Part shown: positions 7,910-16,302 of the stretch, one piece after another
How the letters are laid out: every line of letters starts with the position of its first letter
How positions within the stretch are numbered: position 1 is the stretch's first letter
Assembly (NCBI RefSeq): GCF_001458295.1
Contig: NZ_CYUD01000021.1
Location: forward strand, 1-53,726
Direction: 5' to 3'
Length of the DNA: 53,726 bases
Source: Ruegeria denitrificans
GTDB taxonomy: Bacteria; Pseudomonadota; Alphaproteobacteria; Rhodobacterales; Rhodobacteraceae
The notes under the pieces: generated by a model
The model's database searches: none
What the model was told of the DNA's origin: nothing
What the model saw: only the letters and a program-made list of their open reading frames with translations
Translations under genes and position numbers: made by a program

Positions 7910-9187
7910 TCAAGCTCCTTTCGCGGCATCGATCGATGCTTCGAGAATGTCCATCGCCTCAGCGAAGATTTCATCTTGAACTGTCAGTGGCGCCAGGAAG
8001 CGGATCACATTTCCATAAACACCACATGTCAGCAGGATCAATCCACGCTTCAGCGCCTCGGCGCGCACGGCGTTGGCCATTTCCGGGTTCGGAGCGCTGC
8101 TATCAGCGGTGTTGAACTCGGTCGCGATCATGAAGCCCGGGCCACGGATATCCACAATCTCGGGCGTACGGGCACGGATCGATTCCAAGCGTTGTTTTAG
8201 ACGCGAGCCCAGCTCATTGGCACGGCCACACAGATCTTCTTCCTCGATCACGTCCAAGACAGCGTGGGACGCTGCGATGCCCAGCGGGTTACCGCCATAG
8301 GTGCCGCCCAGACCGCCGGGGTGTGCCGCATCCATCAGGTCGGCACGCCCAGTGACCGCTGCCAGAGGCAAGCCGCCCGCCAGACCTTTGGCCATTGTGG
8401 TGATGTCTGCGGCAACGTCATAGGCGTCCATTGCGAACAGATTGCCGGTACGGGCGAAACCTGTCTGCACCTCATCAGCAATCAGCACGATCCCGTGTTC
8501 GTCACACAGGGCACGCAGGCCGCGCATCAGTTCTGCGGGTGCAGGATAAAAGCCGCCTTCGCCCTGAACCGGCTCGATGATAATCGCGGCAACGCGGCCA
8601 GGATCCAGATCAGCCTTGAACAGTTTGTTCAGCGCCCCCAGCGAATCCTCGGTCGACGTACCGTGCAGTTCAACAGGGAAGGGCACGTGATAAGTGTCGG
8701 GCATCATTGCGCCAAAGCCCGCTTTATAGGGTTGAACTTTGCCGGTCAGCGACATGCCCATGAACGTCCGACCATGGAAACCGCCGCCAAAGGCGATCAC
8801 GGCGGGGCGGCCGGTGGCAGCGCGGGCGATCTTGACGGCGTTCTCAACTGCCTCGGCACCCGTTGTTACAAAAACGGTTTTCTTGGCGAAATCACCAGGA
8901 ACCTTTTCGTTAAGGCGCTCGGCCAGGCGAATGTAATTCTCATAGGGCAGAACCTGATGGCAAGTGTGGGTGAAACTTGCAGCCTGCTTCTGCACCGCTT
9001 CCATTACTTTGGGGTGGCAATGTCCGGTGTTCACGACGGCAATGCCAGCGGCGAAATCGATATAGCGCTTACCCTCGACGTCCCAAACCTCGGAGTTCTT
9101 TGCGCGATCAACATAGACCTGCGTCTGCATCCCTACGCCCTGTGCGATCGAGGTGTTACGGCGTTCAGCAATCTGAGCGTTCAGCAT
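7910..9187 (-). CDS. gabT: 4-aminobutyrate--2-oxoglutarate aminotransferase
   Basis: A 425-aa class III aminotransferase. The PLP lysine is K267 in ITTMAKGLAGGLPLAAVTG; IVLIADEVQTGFARTG holds the cofactor Asp. GAEAVENAVKIARAATGR and GGFHGRTFMGMSLTGK are typical GabT segments. It converts GABA and 2-oxoglutarate to succinate semialdehyde and glutamate. It is first in a tight gabT-gabD operon, divergent from the PuuR-like regulator, and closes the polyamine-to-succinate route begun at 1-5 kb. A 5-aminovalerate side activity is common in this family. Confidence 0.92.
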   Translation of the reverse strand: MLNAQIAERRNTSIAQGVGMQTQVYVDRAKNSEVWDVEGKRYIDFAAGIAVVNTGHCHPKVMEAVQKQAASFTHTCHQVLPYENYIRLAERLNEKVPGDFAKKTVFVTTGAEAVENAVKIARAATGRPAVIAFGGGFHGRTFMGMSLTGKVQPYKAGFGAMMPDTYHVPFPVELHGTSTEDSLGALNKLFKADLDPGRVAAIIIEPVQGEGGFYPAPAELMRGLRALCDEHGIVLIADEVQTGFARTGNLFAMDAYDVAADITTMAKGLAGGLPLAAVTGRADLMDAAHPGGLGGTYGGNPLGIAASHAVLDVIEEEDLCGRANELGSRLKQRLESIRARTPEIVDIRGPGFMIATEFNTADSSAPNPEMANAVRAEALKRGLILLTCGVYGNVIRFLAPLTVQDEIFAEAMDILEASIDAAKGA

Positions 9188-9278
9188 CTTGCATCCTTTA
9201 CGGTTGTCGGGCGCTGCGCCCGCGTGTTTGATCGCGCGACTGTAGAGGCTGTGAGGCCAAGCGAAAGCCTATTTCTTG

Positions 9279-9287
9279 TGAATCATA
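9279..9287. promoter_or_regulatory. TGAATCATA core in the gabT / puuR-like divergent promoter
   Basis: This 9-mer is the reverse complement of the core of the palindrome at 9928-9942 and matches the one at 9970-9984 in 8 of 9 positions. All three lie beside the XRE-cupin regulator gene, so they are its best candidate operators. Confidence 0.45.
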
Positions 9288-9336
9288 ACTCATTGATTTA
9301 CCGTTCCGGCGCAGAAAAGTGTTGCGGATATTGAAC

Positions 9337-9903
9337 ATGAAAAACGCCAATCACGATGACCTGACCCTTGGATTGCGCCTGCGTACCCTGCGCGAACGTG
9401 CGGGCCTGTCGCAGCGGGCGCTGGCCAAGAAATCGGAAGTTCCGAACTCAACTATCTCGCTGATCGAATCGGGCAAGATGAACCCCTCCGTCGGCGCTTT
9501 GCGGCGCATCCTACAGGGAATACCGATTGGTATGTCCGACTTTTTCTCTTTTGAGATCGAGACGGAACAGACTGTTTTTTATGCCGCCGAGGAGCTGACC
9601 GAGATCGGGAAGGGCGGGCTGTCACTCCGGCAGGTGGGATCGAACCTGCATGGGCGCGCGATGATGATCCTGCAGGAAACCTATGATCTGGGCGCCGATA
9701 CAGGGCGCGTGATGTATGGGCATGAGGCCGAAGAGGGCGGTATCGTGATCTCGGGTCGGGTCGAGGTGACTGTGGGGGAACAGCGCAAAGTGCTGGGACC
9801 AGGGGATGCGTACTACTTTGACAGCCGCACGCCGCATCGGTTCCGGCAGATGGGTCCGGAAAAGTGCCGGATTGTCAGTGCCTGCACCCCGCCGACCTTC
9901 TGA
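9337..9903 (+). CDS. puuR: XRE-cupin transcriptional regulator, PuuR-like
   Basis: A 188-aa protein from ATG 9337. An XRE helix-turn-helix spans about residues 8-65 (LSQRALAKKSEVPNSTISLI) and a small cupin domain follows, with the typical GPGDAYYFDSRTPHRF strand. Size and architecture equal E. coli PuuR (185 aa), the putrescine-responsive repressor of puu genes. It is divergent from gabT-gabD. Repeated TGAATCATA palindromes lie in both its promoter region and the region after it. The symbol is given by architecture and neighbourhood; orthology was not tested. Confidence 0.72.
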   Translation: MKNANHDDLTLGLRLRTLRERAGLSQRALAKKSEVPNSTISLIESGKMNPSVGALRRILQGIPIGMSDFFSFEIETEQTVFYAAEELTEIGKGGLSLRQVGSNLHGRAMMILQETYDLGADTGRVMYGHEAEEGGIVISGRVEVTVGEQRKVLGPGDAYYFDSRTPHRFRQMGPEKCRIVSACTPPTF

Positions 9904-9927
9904 GGTTCGTCGCACGGATTTCCAAGC

Positions 9928-9942
9928 ACTATGATTCATAGT
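9928..9942. promoter_or_regulatory. Operator-like palindrome, tandem copy 1
   Basis: ACTATG-ATT-CATAGT, arms of six bases, just after the PuuR-like gene and upstream of the VOC gene. It is 13/15 identical to the site at 9970-9984 and exactly 42 bp from it, about four helical turns. Confidence 0.5.
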
Positions 9943-9969
9943 GTTGCAACATCACAAAATTTGATCCAC

Positions 9970-9984
9970 AGTATGATGCATAGT
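9970..9984. promoter_or_regulatory. Operator-like palindrome, tandem copy 2
   Basis: AGTATGATGCATAGT, a near copy of the palindrome at 9928-9942 on the same helical face. A small perfect inverted repeat, TGCGGGA-GTT-TCCCGCA, directly follows at 9984-10000. Confidence 0.5.
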
Positions 9985-10042
9985 GCGGGAGTTTCCCGCA
10001 TATTCCTTTGGACAACTCCCGCCCTATTCGGAGATTTCGGAT

Positions 10043-10555
10043 ATGAAAAAGAAACCTGCCACCCTGCCGCGCGGATATCGCACTTGCACTGCATCGCTTG
10101 CGGTGGCCGACGTTCCGGCTGCCTTGCAATTCTATGAGAGTGCTTTTAACGCAAAGATTCAGGCCTATGATGCTGAGGAAGCCCCGAGCTTCGCAGCGAT
10201 CAAGATTGGCAACTCGATGTTGTTCGTCACTGCTGGCTGGGGCGCGCACGTGCCTGTCGGTTCAGGAACAGTTACGCCGGTTGGTCATCACATGTATGTT
10301 GAAGATGTCGACATTGTTCTGTCGACCGCGTTGGAAAATGGAGCAAACCTAATTGCCGAAGCTAACGATACATATTGGGGCGAGCGTTGTGCCACAGTTG
10401 CTGATCCGTTCGGCCATATCTGGACGTTGGCAACGCGGTTGGAAAACCTCAAATCCGAAGATATCAGCGAGCGTCGCAAAGCACTGTTCGACGCAATTCA
10501 GGATCTGGACTCTGAAGCAGAGCTGGATACGCCAGATCAGACCGAGGCCGCGTAA
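10043..10555 (+). CDS. VOC/glyoxalase-superfamily protein (PhnB-like)
   Basis: A 170-aa protein from ATG 10043, with GGAG eight bases upstream. An earlier in-frame start would run through the tandem operators, so I reject it. Paired beta-alpha-beta-beta-beta units are visible, with VADVPAALQFYESAF near the N-terminus and VADPFGHIWTLATR near residue 125, as in PhnB/YdcE-type VOC proteins. Members bind metals or small molecules or act on glutathione adducts; the substrate here is unknown. The C-terminus is an acidic tail. The two operator-like sites upstream suggest PuuR-like control. Confidence 0.7.
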   Translation: MKKKPATLPRGYRTCTASLAVADVPAALQFYESAFNAKIQAYDAEEAPSFAAIKIGNSMLFVTAGWGAHVPVGSGTVTPVGHHMYVEDVDIVLSTALENGANLIAEANDTYWGERCATVADPFGHIWTLATRLENLKSEDISERRKALFDAIQDLDSEAELDTPDQTEAA

Positions 10556-10626
10556 TCCCGTCCGTGGTTGAACAAAACATGGATCGTGAGGTACCGGAAT
10601 AGGTGTGTTATTTTGATAGGCAAATC

Positions 10627-10965
10627 ATGAACGTCACCCCTCTTCCTTCTTTCACGATCCGACAGAACGACCTGGCCATCCTGGCTGCTGAGAACCGCAT
10701 TGGTGATTACCCGGTAGCCGTGCGTACCGCGCGCGAAGTGGTTAGCGGCGGTTTTGCCAACCAGGTGGCCCATCCCAACACCTGGATTGTCTACTTTCTG
10801 GTCGATGGCCAGTGGGCGCTGGTAGAATCGACGCGCGGGCTGCGGCGGGAATGGGCTAGCCTGGATCGGTTGGAGAAGTGGCTGCGCAGTTGCGGTTTTC
10901 GGTTCTTCTGGGTGCGCAACGATATCGACTTTACTGAGACGTTAGGCGAGGAAGAGACGGGATAA
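10627..10965 (+). CDS. Hypothetical protein, 112 aa
   Basis: I do not recognise the family. From ATG 10627 the protein is compact and Trp/Arg-rich (VYFLVDGQWALVESTRGLRR and EKWLRSCGFRFFWVRNDID) and ends in an acidic tail. There is no signal peptide or membrane segment. An in-frame GTG at 10603 is an alternative start; neither has a strong ribosome site. It is codirectional with the VOC gene and lies 112 nt before the nitrilase gene, so it may travel with the following cluster. Confidence 0.55.
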   Translation: MNVTPLPSFTIRQNDLAILAAENRIGDYPVAVRTAREVVSGGFANQVAHPNTWIVYFLVDGQWALVESTRGLRREWASLDRLEKWLRSCGFRFFWVRNDIDFTETLGEEETG

Positions 10966-11077
10966 CTGAAACTCTTGCGGCCAGTGGGCTTGCACGAATA
11001 TGCGATTTTATGTTCCGATGAAGAATGCCGGATCAAACGGTGGTCGCAATCGGCAAGAAAATGAGAAGAAAAGAAAA

Positions 11078-12046
11078 ATGACCCCTTTTGCGATAACCGG
11101 AATTCAGATGCATGTCGGCGCTTTGCAATCGAATGTCGAGGCGATGCTGCACCGGATCGACATCATGATGGCGCGATTCCCATGGACCCAGATGGCCCTG
11201 TTCAGTGAACTGGCACCCCATGGTCCGCTCGACCGGTTTGCCCAGCCCTTTCCCAATGACGACCTGTCACGCTTTCAGGATGCGGCGCGGCGCTATGGCA
11301 TCTGGCTGATCCCCGGCTCGATGTTCGAAAAGCGCGAGGATGGACGCATCTTCAATACGTCCGTGGTGATCAACCCGGATGGTGAGATCGTCTCGAAATA
11401 CTCCAAGATGTTTCCGTTCAAACCTTATGAACAGAACATCGCCTCGGGCACCGAGTTCTGCATCTTCGATGTTCCGGATGTGGGCCGGTTTGGCCTGTCG
11501 ATCTGCTATGACATCTGGTTCCCTGAAACCACACGCCACCTGACCAGTCAGGGGGTTGAGGTTCTGCTGCACCCGGTTCTGACCGGCACTACCGACCGTG
11601 AGGCTGAGCTGTCGATTGCCAAGGCCACTGCCGCGCAGTTTCAGTGTTACGTGTTCGACGTAAACGGGTTGGCTGCCGGTGGCGTGGGCCGCTCGTTGGT
11701 GGTTGATCCGTCGGCCACCGTGCTGCACCAATCAGCCGGGCAAGAGGATATCTTCCCCATCGAAATCGATCTGGATCAGGTTCGCCGTCAGCGCGAGGTC
11801 GGGCTGAAAGGCCTGGGGCAGGTTCTCAAGAGCTTCCGTGACCGCGAGGCGGATTTCCCCGTTTATGACCGCACCAGCGGGGCGGATGCCTATCTGAACA
11901 CGCTGGGCCCGCTGCGCATTCCGCAAAAAGGTGATGTCGCAGGGGTTGCGGCATCCGACCCCAGAACGGCGCTGGGATATAGCGAAAGCGCCGAAACGAA
12001 ACCCGACAATCTTTATCTCTACAAAGGGCGCTCAGGCACAGACTGA
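11078..12046 (+). CDS. Carbon-nitrogen hydrolase (nitrilase superfamily)
   Basis: A 322-aa protein from ATG 11078, preceded by a purine-rich AGAAGAAAAG stretch. The catalytic triad can be read as E44 (LFSELAPHG), K110 (KYSKMFPF) and C143 (LSICYDIWFPE). The superfamily hydrolyses or transfers acyl groups at C-N bonds of amides, carbamoyl amines or nitriles. Members acting on N-carbamoylputrescine exist, but the sequence does not prove that substrate. It heads a codirectional set with a decarboxylase, an ATP-grasp enzyme and a C45 Ntn hydrolase, in a polyamine-centred region. An amidase role on a product of that set is a reasonable inference. Confidence 0.82.
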   Translation: MTPFAITGIQMHVGALQSNVEAMLHRIDIMMARFPWTQMALFSELAPHGPLDRFAQPFPNDDLSRFQDAARRYGIWLIPGSMFEKREDGRIFNTSVVINPDGEIVSKYSKMFPFKPYEQNIASGTEFCIFDVPDVGRFGLSICYDIWFPETTRHLTSQGVEVLLHPVLTGTTDREAELSIAKATAAQFQCYVFDVNGLAAGGVGRSLVVDPSATVLHQSAGQEDIFPIEIDLDQVRRQREVGLKGLGQVLKSFRDREADFPVYDRTSGADAYLNTLGPLRIPQKGDVAGVAASDPRTALGYSESAETKPDNLYLYKGRSGTD

Positions 12047-12090
12047 TCCCGAGGCAGCTTTTCGGTATCGGCAGAAAGGACACAGATTTC

Positions 12091-14823
12091 ATGCACGGCA
12101 TTTCCGATAGCGAAAAGCTCCACACCATCTCGGATTACTACAGCGCCTCTCAACTGAGGGCAGACCGATGGAGCGCGCTACGGGAAACAGCTGAGTCCCT
12201 GTATCGCGACGGCGGTGACAAATACCGCGCTCGGGCGCTTGAGTTGTTGCACGCACTGGCCCCGATCGAGATGTATTTCGCCTTTCCAGGGGCGTCGGCC
12301 TTCGACTATCTGCGGCGCTTGCTTGAGCATGGTAATTTCACAGATTTCTCGACAGCCGTGCGTCGGGTGTCCCGCGCGCTGACATCTGGCGCATATCGTC
12401 GCCGGTCGATCCCGCTGATTGCGGATGAGACCGAAGGCGATGAGTTCGAAGATGAGTCGACCCAAACCCATGAGGCGCGCGCGCTGGGGCGGCCGTATTT
12501 CGAGGTGATGATCGTCGATGATGTCAACGAACACCAAGAAAGGTTTCTGCAATCCAGCCTGCAACGGATGCGGCGCAGCGAAGACCCGTTCATTTATGAA
12601 ACTGTTGTGGTTCCCAGCGTTGAGGATGCGCTGATCGGGGTTCTATTCAACCAGAATGTGCAAGCGGTGATCGTGCGCCCTGGGCTTGGCCTGAAATCCA
12701 AGAACGAATCCAATGTTCTGGGTCGGTATGTCAGCCTTTATGGCGAAGGCTCCGATCTTGACGCTCTGTCGCCCTCGGAATACGGCCCGGAAACCTGTCG
12801 CCGCATCGGCAAGCTGCGCCCAGAGCTGGATGCCTATCTGATCACCGACCGTTCCGCCGAGGATATCGCGGGCCTTGATCTGGGTCTGTGCCGGCGGGTG
12901 TTCTACAATCAGGAAGATTTTCTGGAGTTGCACCTCAACATTCTGCGCGGGGTGCAACGGCGTTTCAAAACTCCGTTCTTCACCGCACTCAAGGAATATT
13001 CCAAGCAACCGACCGGTGTGTTCCACGCCATGCCCATCAGCCGCGGCAAGTCCATCAGCCGCAGCCACTGGATTCAGGATATGGGGGCGTTTTATGGATC
13101 AAACATTTTCATGGCCGAAACTTCGGCCACTTCAGGCGGTCTGGATTCGCTTCTAGAGCCACGTGGTCCGATCAAGGAAGCACAAGAGGCCGCTGCCCGC
13201 GCCTTTGGGTCGAAACAGACGTTCTTTGCTACCAACGGCACTTCGACCTGCAACAAGATCGTCGTGCAGGCGTTGGTGCGCCCCGGCGATATCGTGTTGG
13301 TCGACCGAGACTGCCACAAGTCGCACCATTACGGGATGGTTCTGGCGGGGGCGAGCGTTGTCTATATGGACAGCTATCCGCTGCACGATTACTCGATGTA
13401 CGGCGCGGTGCCGATCCGCGAAATAAAGCACAAGCTGCTTGCATTACGCGCCGCAGGTAAACTGGACCGGGTGCGGATGGTGTTGCTGACCAACTGCACA
13501 TTTGACGGCATCGTTTATAACGTTCAGCGAGTGATACAGGAATGCCTGGCGATTAAGAAAGACCTTGTATTCCTGTGGGATGAGGCCTGGTTCGCCTACG
13601 CAAGGTTTGCGCCAAACTCGCGTGTACGTACTGCAATGCGGTCGGCCAATATTCTGCGCGAACAATTCCGTACGACAGAACATGCCGAGGCCTACGAGGC
13701 CCAACAGGCGGCTCTCGATGGCGCAGACGACGAGGTCTTGCTAAACACCCGCCTGATCGCGCCGCCTGATGCGCGGGTCCGAGTCTATGCAACTCAATCA
13801 ACCCATAAGACGCTGACTTCATTGCGGCAGGGTTCGATGATCCACGTCAACGATCAACAGTTTAAGGGAGCAGTCGAAGAGGCGTTTCACGAGGCTTACA
13901 TGACCCATACCTCCACCTCGCCCAACTATCAGATAATCGCTTCGTTGGATGTAGGCCGCAGACAGGTAGAGATCGAAGGATATGAATTCGTCCAGCGGCA
14001 GGTCGAAAGCGCCATGGCAATTCGCAGGGCGGTCACAACCCACCCTTTGCTGAGTAAGTATTTCAAGCTCGTCACGGCAGGCGACATGATTCCCGAGGAA
14101 TATCGTGAAAGCGGCATGACCAGCTATTTCGACCCCGATCAGGGTTGGGCCGACGTCTGGGATTGCTGGGCCAAGGACGAGTTCGTTCTGGATGCCACCC
14201 GGATCACCCTGCATGTCGGCGCGACCGGCTGGGATGGCGATACGTTCAAGACCAAGATCCTGATGGACAAATACGGCATCCAGATCAACAAGACTTCACG
14301 TAATACCGTGCTGTTTATGACCAATATCGGCACCACGCGTAGCTCAGTCGCCTATCTGATCGAGGTGCTGGTCGAGATCGCCAAGGAACTGGACGATCTG
14401 ATGGATGACGCGTCGAAGATGGAGAAACGGGCCTTTGACAAGCGCGTCAGCAACCTGATCGAACACGTCCCGCCTCTGCCCGATTTCAGTCGGTTCCACG
14501 ATGCGTTCCGCTGTGAAGCAGGTACCGAAGCCGGTGACATCCGCACGGCGTTTTTCCTGTCATATGATGAAGACAATTGCGACTACGTCGAGCCCGACAA
14601 AGAAATGCTGGAACGGCTGGAGGCCGGAGAAGAGATGGTTTCGGCCACCTTCGTGATCCCCTATCCGCCGGGATTCCCAATTCTGGTGCCGGGGCAGGTG
14701 ATCAGCCCCGAAATTCTGAAATTCATGCAGGAACTGGACGTGTCCGAGATCCACGGATTCCGCGCCGATCTGGGCCTGCGCATTTTTACCGAAGACGCTT
14801 TGAAATCAATCAAGAGCCCCTAA
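12091..14823 (+). CDS. Orn/Lys/Arg decarboxylase family protein with extended N-terminus
   Basis: A 910-aa fold-type I PLP decarboxylase. The PLP lysine is K573 in YATQSTHKTLTSL, the invariant S-T-H-K of the inducible Orn/Lys/Arg decarboxylases. A response-regulator-like wing domain begins near residue 132 (EVMIVDDVNEHQERF). The C-terminal domain is present (GFPILVPGQVISPEIL). Enterobacterial homologues are about 710-755 aa. Here about 130 extra residues precede the wing domain, predicted helical and without recognisable motif. An AAAGGA ribosome site supports ATG 12091. It should release CO2 from a basic amino acid to make a polyamine or agmatine; which one cannot be told. It is followed 22 nt later by the ATP-grasp gene. 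Confidence 0.85.
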   Translation: MHGISDSEKLHTISDYYSASQLRADRWSALRETAESLYRDGGDKYRARALELLHALAPIEMYFAFPGASAFDYLRRLLEHGNFTDFSTAVRRVSRALTSGAYRRRSIPLIADETEGDEFEDESTQTHEARALGRPYFEVMIVDDVNEHQERFLQSSLQRMRRSEDPFIYETVVVPSVEDALIGVLFNQNVQAVIVRPGLGLKSKNESNVLGRYVSLYGEGSDLDALSPSEYGPETCRRIGKLRPELDAYLITDRSAEDIAGLDLGLCRRVFYNQEDFLELHLNILRGVQRRFKTPFFTALKEYSKQPTGVFHAMPISRGKSISRSHWIQDMGAFYGSNIFMAETSATSGGLDSLLEPRGPIKEAQEAAARAFGSKQTFFATNGTSTCNKIVVQALVRPGDIVLVDRDCHKSHHYGMVLAGASVVYMDSYPLHDYSMYGAVPIREIKHKLLALRAAGKLDRVRMVLLTNCTFDGIVYNVQRVIQECLAIKKDLVFLWDEAWFAYARFAPNSRVRTAMRSANILREQFRTTEHAEAYEAQQAALDGADDEVLLNTRLIAPPDARVRVYATQSTHKTLTSLRQGSMIHVNDQQFKGAVEEAFHEAYMTHTSTSPNYQIIASLDVGRRQVEIEGYEFVQRQVESAMAIRRAVTTHPLLSKYFKLVTAGDMIPEEYRESGMTSYFDPDQGWADVWDCWAKDEFVLDATRITLHVGATGWDGDTFKTKILMDKYGIQINKTSRNTVLFMTNIGTTRSSVAYLIEVLVEIAKELDDLMDDASKMEKRAFDKRVSNLIEHVPPLPDFSRFHDAFRCEAGTEAGDIRTAFFLSYDEDNCDYVEPDKEMLERLEAGEEMVSATFVIPYPPGFPILVPGQVISPEILKFMQELDVSEIHGFRADLGLRIFTEDALKSIKSP

Positions 14824-14845
14824 GGGGTCAGGGAGGACAACAAAC

Positions 14846-16294
14846 ATGCCAAAGAAGGTGCTCAAGAACATCTCGGAAATTCGTCGTTATTTCCACACCA
14901 ACAAGGACCCGATCTATTTTGTGTCTGCGACCAATTTCAACCTGTTGGGGCTGGATGAATGGGTGATGAATTTCACCTATATCTGCTACATGGATTGCTT
15001 TGACGGGCGACATCCGAACGTGTTCGTACCCTCGGAAATGCCACATGATGAGTTTCAGTCGATTGAGGATATCAACAACTACCTGCTGCAGCACAAAGAG
15101 GTCATTGACCTGATCAAACGGCGCGGCGGCAAGCCGAAATTTGTCTTCCTGATGTTCGATGAGACCACCGAGAAGCTGGTCAAGGAATTGGGCGGACAGC
15201 TGTGGTTCCCCAAGGCCAAGCTGCGCACGAAATGCGACAACAAGATTGAAACCGTGCGCATCGGCAACAAGGCGGGCGTGCCCTCGGTGCCCAACACCTT
15301 GAGCGTCGTCAAAAGCTATGACCACCTGCGTAAGATCTGCGAAAAAGCCGGGTTAGGCCATGATCTGGTACTGCAATCGGCCTTTGGCGATAGTGGCCAC
15401 ACAACGTTTTTCATCAAGTCTGAAATCGATTTCAAAAAGCACGAACACGAGATCGTCGGCGAAGGCGAAATCAAGATCATGAAGCGGATTGACTGCCGTG
15501 GGGCAGCGATTGAGGCCTGTGCCACTTCGGAGGGAACAATAGTGGGCCCGCTGATGACCGAACTTGTGGGCTTCAAGGAACTCACCCCCTATCGCGGGGG
15601 CTGGTGCGGGAATGAAATTTTCTCGACCGCGTTCCCCCCGAAAGCCCGCGAGCAGGCGCGGCGACTGACCTTCGAGTTCGGTGAAGAGCTACGCAAATCC
15701 GGCTATCGTGGCTATTTCGAACTCGATTTCCTTATCGACAAGAAAACCGACGAGCTGTGGTTGGGCGAACTGAACCCCCGCATCACCGGTGCCAGTTCGA
15801 TGACCAACCACGCAGCCTTTGCCCATGCGGACGCGCCGCTGTTCCTGTTTCATCTGCTGGAGTTTTCGAAAAAACCGTTCGATCTGGATGTTGAAGAGCT
15901 CAATGCCCGCTGGGCCGACCCGGACATGATCGACAGTTGGTCACAGATGGTTATCAAACACACCGATGACAGCGTTGATCGGATCACGCAGGCCCCGCAG
16001 TCGGGCATCTACAAGATGCTCGAGGATGGCCGTGTGGTGTTCGACCGGTTCGACTATCACCGCCGGGCGGTGGGAGAGAATGAGGCTTTCTTCCTACGCA
16101 TCTCGAATGTCGGCGACTACCGCTATGAAGGTGCTGATCTGGGGATTCTGGTGACGCGCGGCCGGTCAATGACCAAGGGCTTCAAACTGACGGACAAGTC
16201 TAAGAAGTGGATACACGGCATCACGTCGGCCTATGCGGCCGAGCCTCTGCCCGCCGCCCAACCGATGGAAGACCCCGCGTTCAAAATCATGTAG
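14846..16294 (+). CDS. ATP-grasp ligase
   Basis: A 482-aa protein with a strong GGGAGGA ribosome site. A central ATP-grasp domain is visible: LVLQSAFGDSGHTTFFI (phosphate-loop region), EGEIKIMKRIDCRGAAIEA, then YFELDFLIDKKTDELWLGEL and NPRITGASSMTNH, with E308 and N310 as likely Mg ligands. Such proteins are often labelled biotin carboxylase, but no biotinyl carrier or carboxyltransferase is nearby and the N-terminal part is divergent. ATP-grasp enzymes activate a carboxylate as acyl phosphate and join it to an amine. Placed between a decarboxylase and a C45 acyl-transfer enzyme, ligation of the decarboxylation product is the natural inference. Confidence 0.78.
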   Translation: MPKKVLKNISEIRRYFHTNKDPIYFVSATNFNLLGLDEWVMNFTYICYMDCFDGRHPNVFVPSEMPHDEFQSIEDINNYLLQHKEVIDLIKRRGGKPKFVFLMFDETTEKLVKELGGQLWFPKAKLRTKCDNKIETVRIGNKAGVPSVPNTLSVVKSYDHLRKICEKAGLGHDLVLQSAFGDSGHTTFFIKSEIDFKKHEHEIVGEGEIKIMKRIDCRGAAIEACATSEGTIVGPLMTELVGFKELTPYRGGWCGNEIFSTAFPPKAREQARRLTFEFGEELRKSGYRGYFELDFLIDKKTDELWLGELNPRITGASSMTNHAAFAHADAPLFLFHLLEFSKKPFDLDVEELNARWADPDMIDSWSQMVIKHTDDSVDRITQAPQSGIYKMLEDGRVVFDRFDYHRRAVGENEAFFLRISNVGDYRYEGADLGILVTRGRSMTKGFKLTDKSKKWIHGITSAYAAEPLPAAQPMEDPAFKIM

Positions 16295-16302
16295 AAAGCT
16301 CC

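Noticed and set aside
8264..9334. 356-codon plus-strand frame
   Set aside because: Shadow of gabT, which has full catalytic motifs on the minus strand.
14846..16294. Calling the ATP-grasp protein a biotin carboxylase
   Set aside because: No biotin carrier or carboxyltransferase nearby, and the N-terminal region does not look like a biotin carboxylase; only the ATP-grasp fold is supported.
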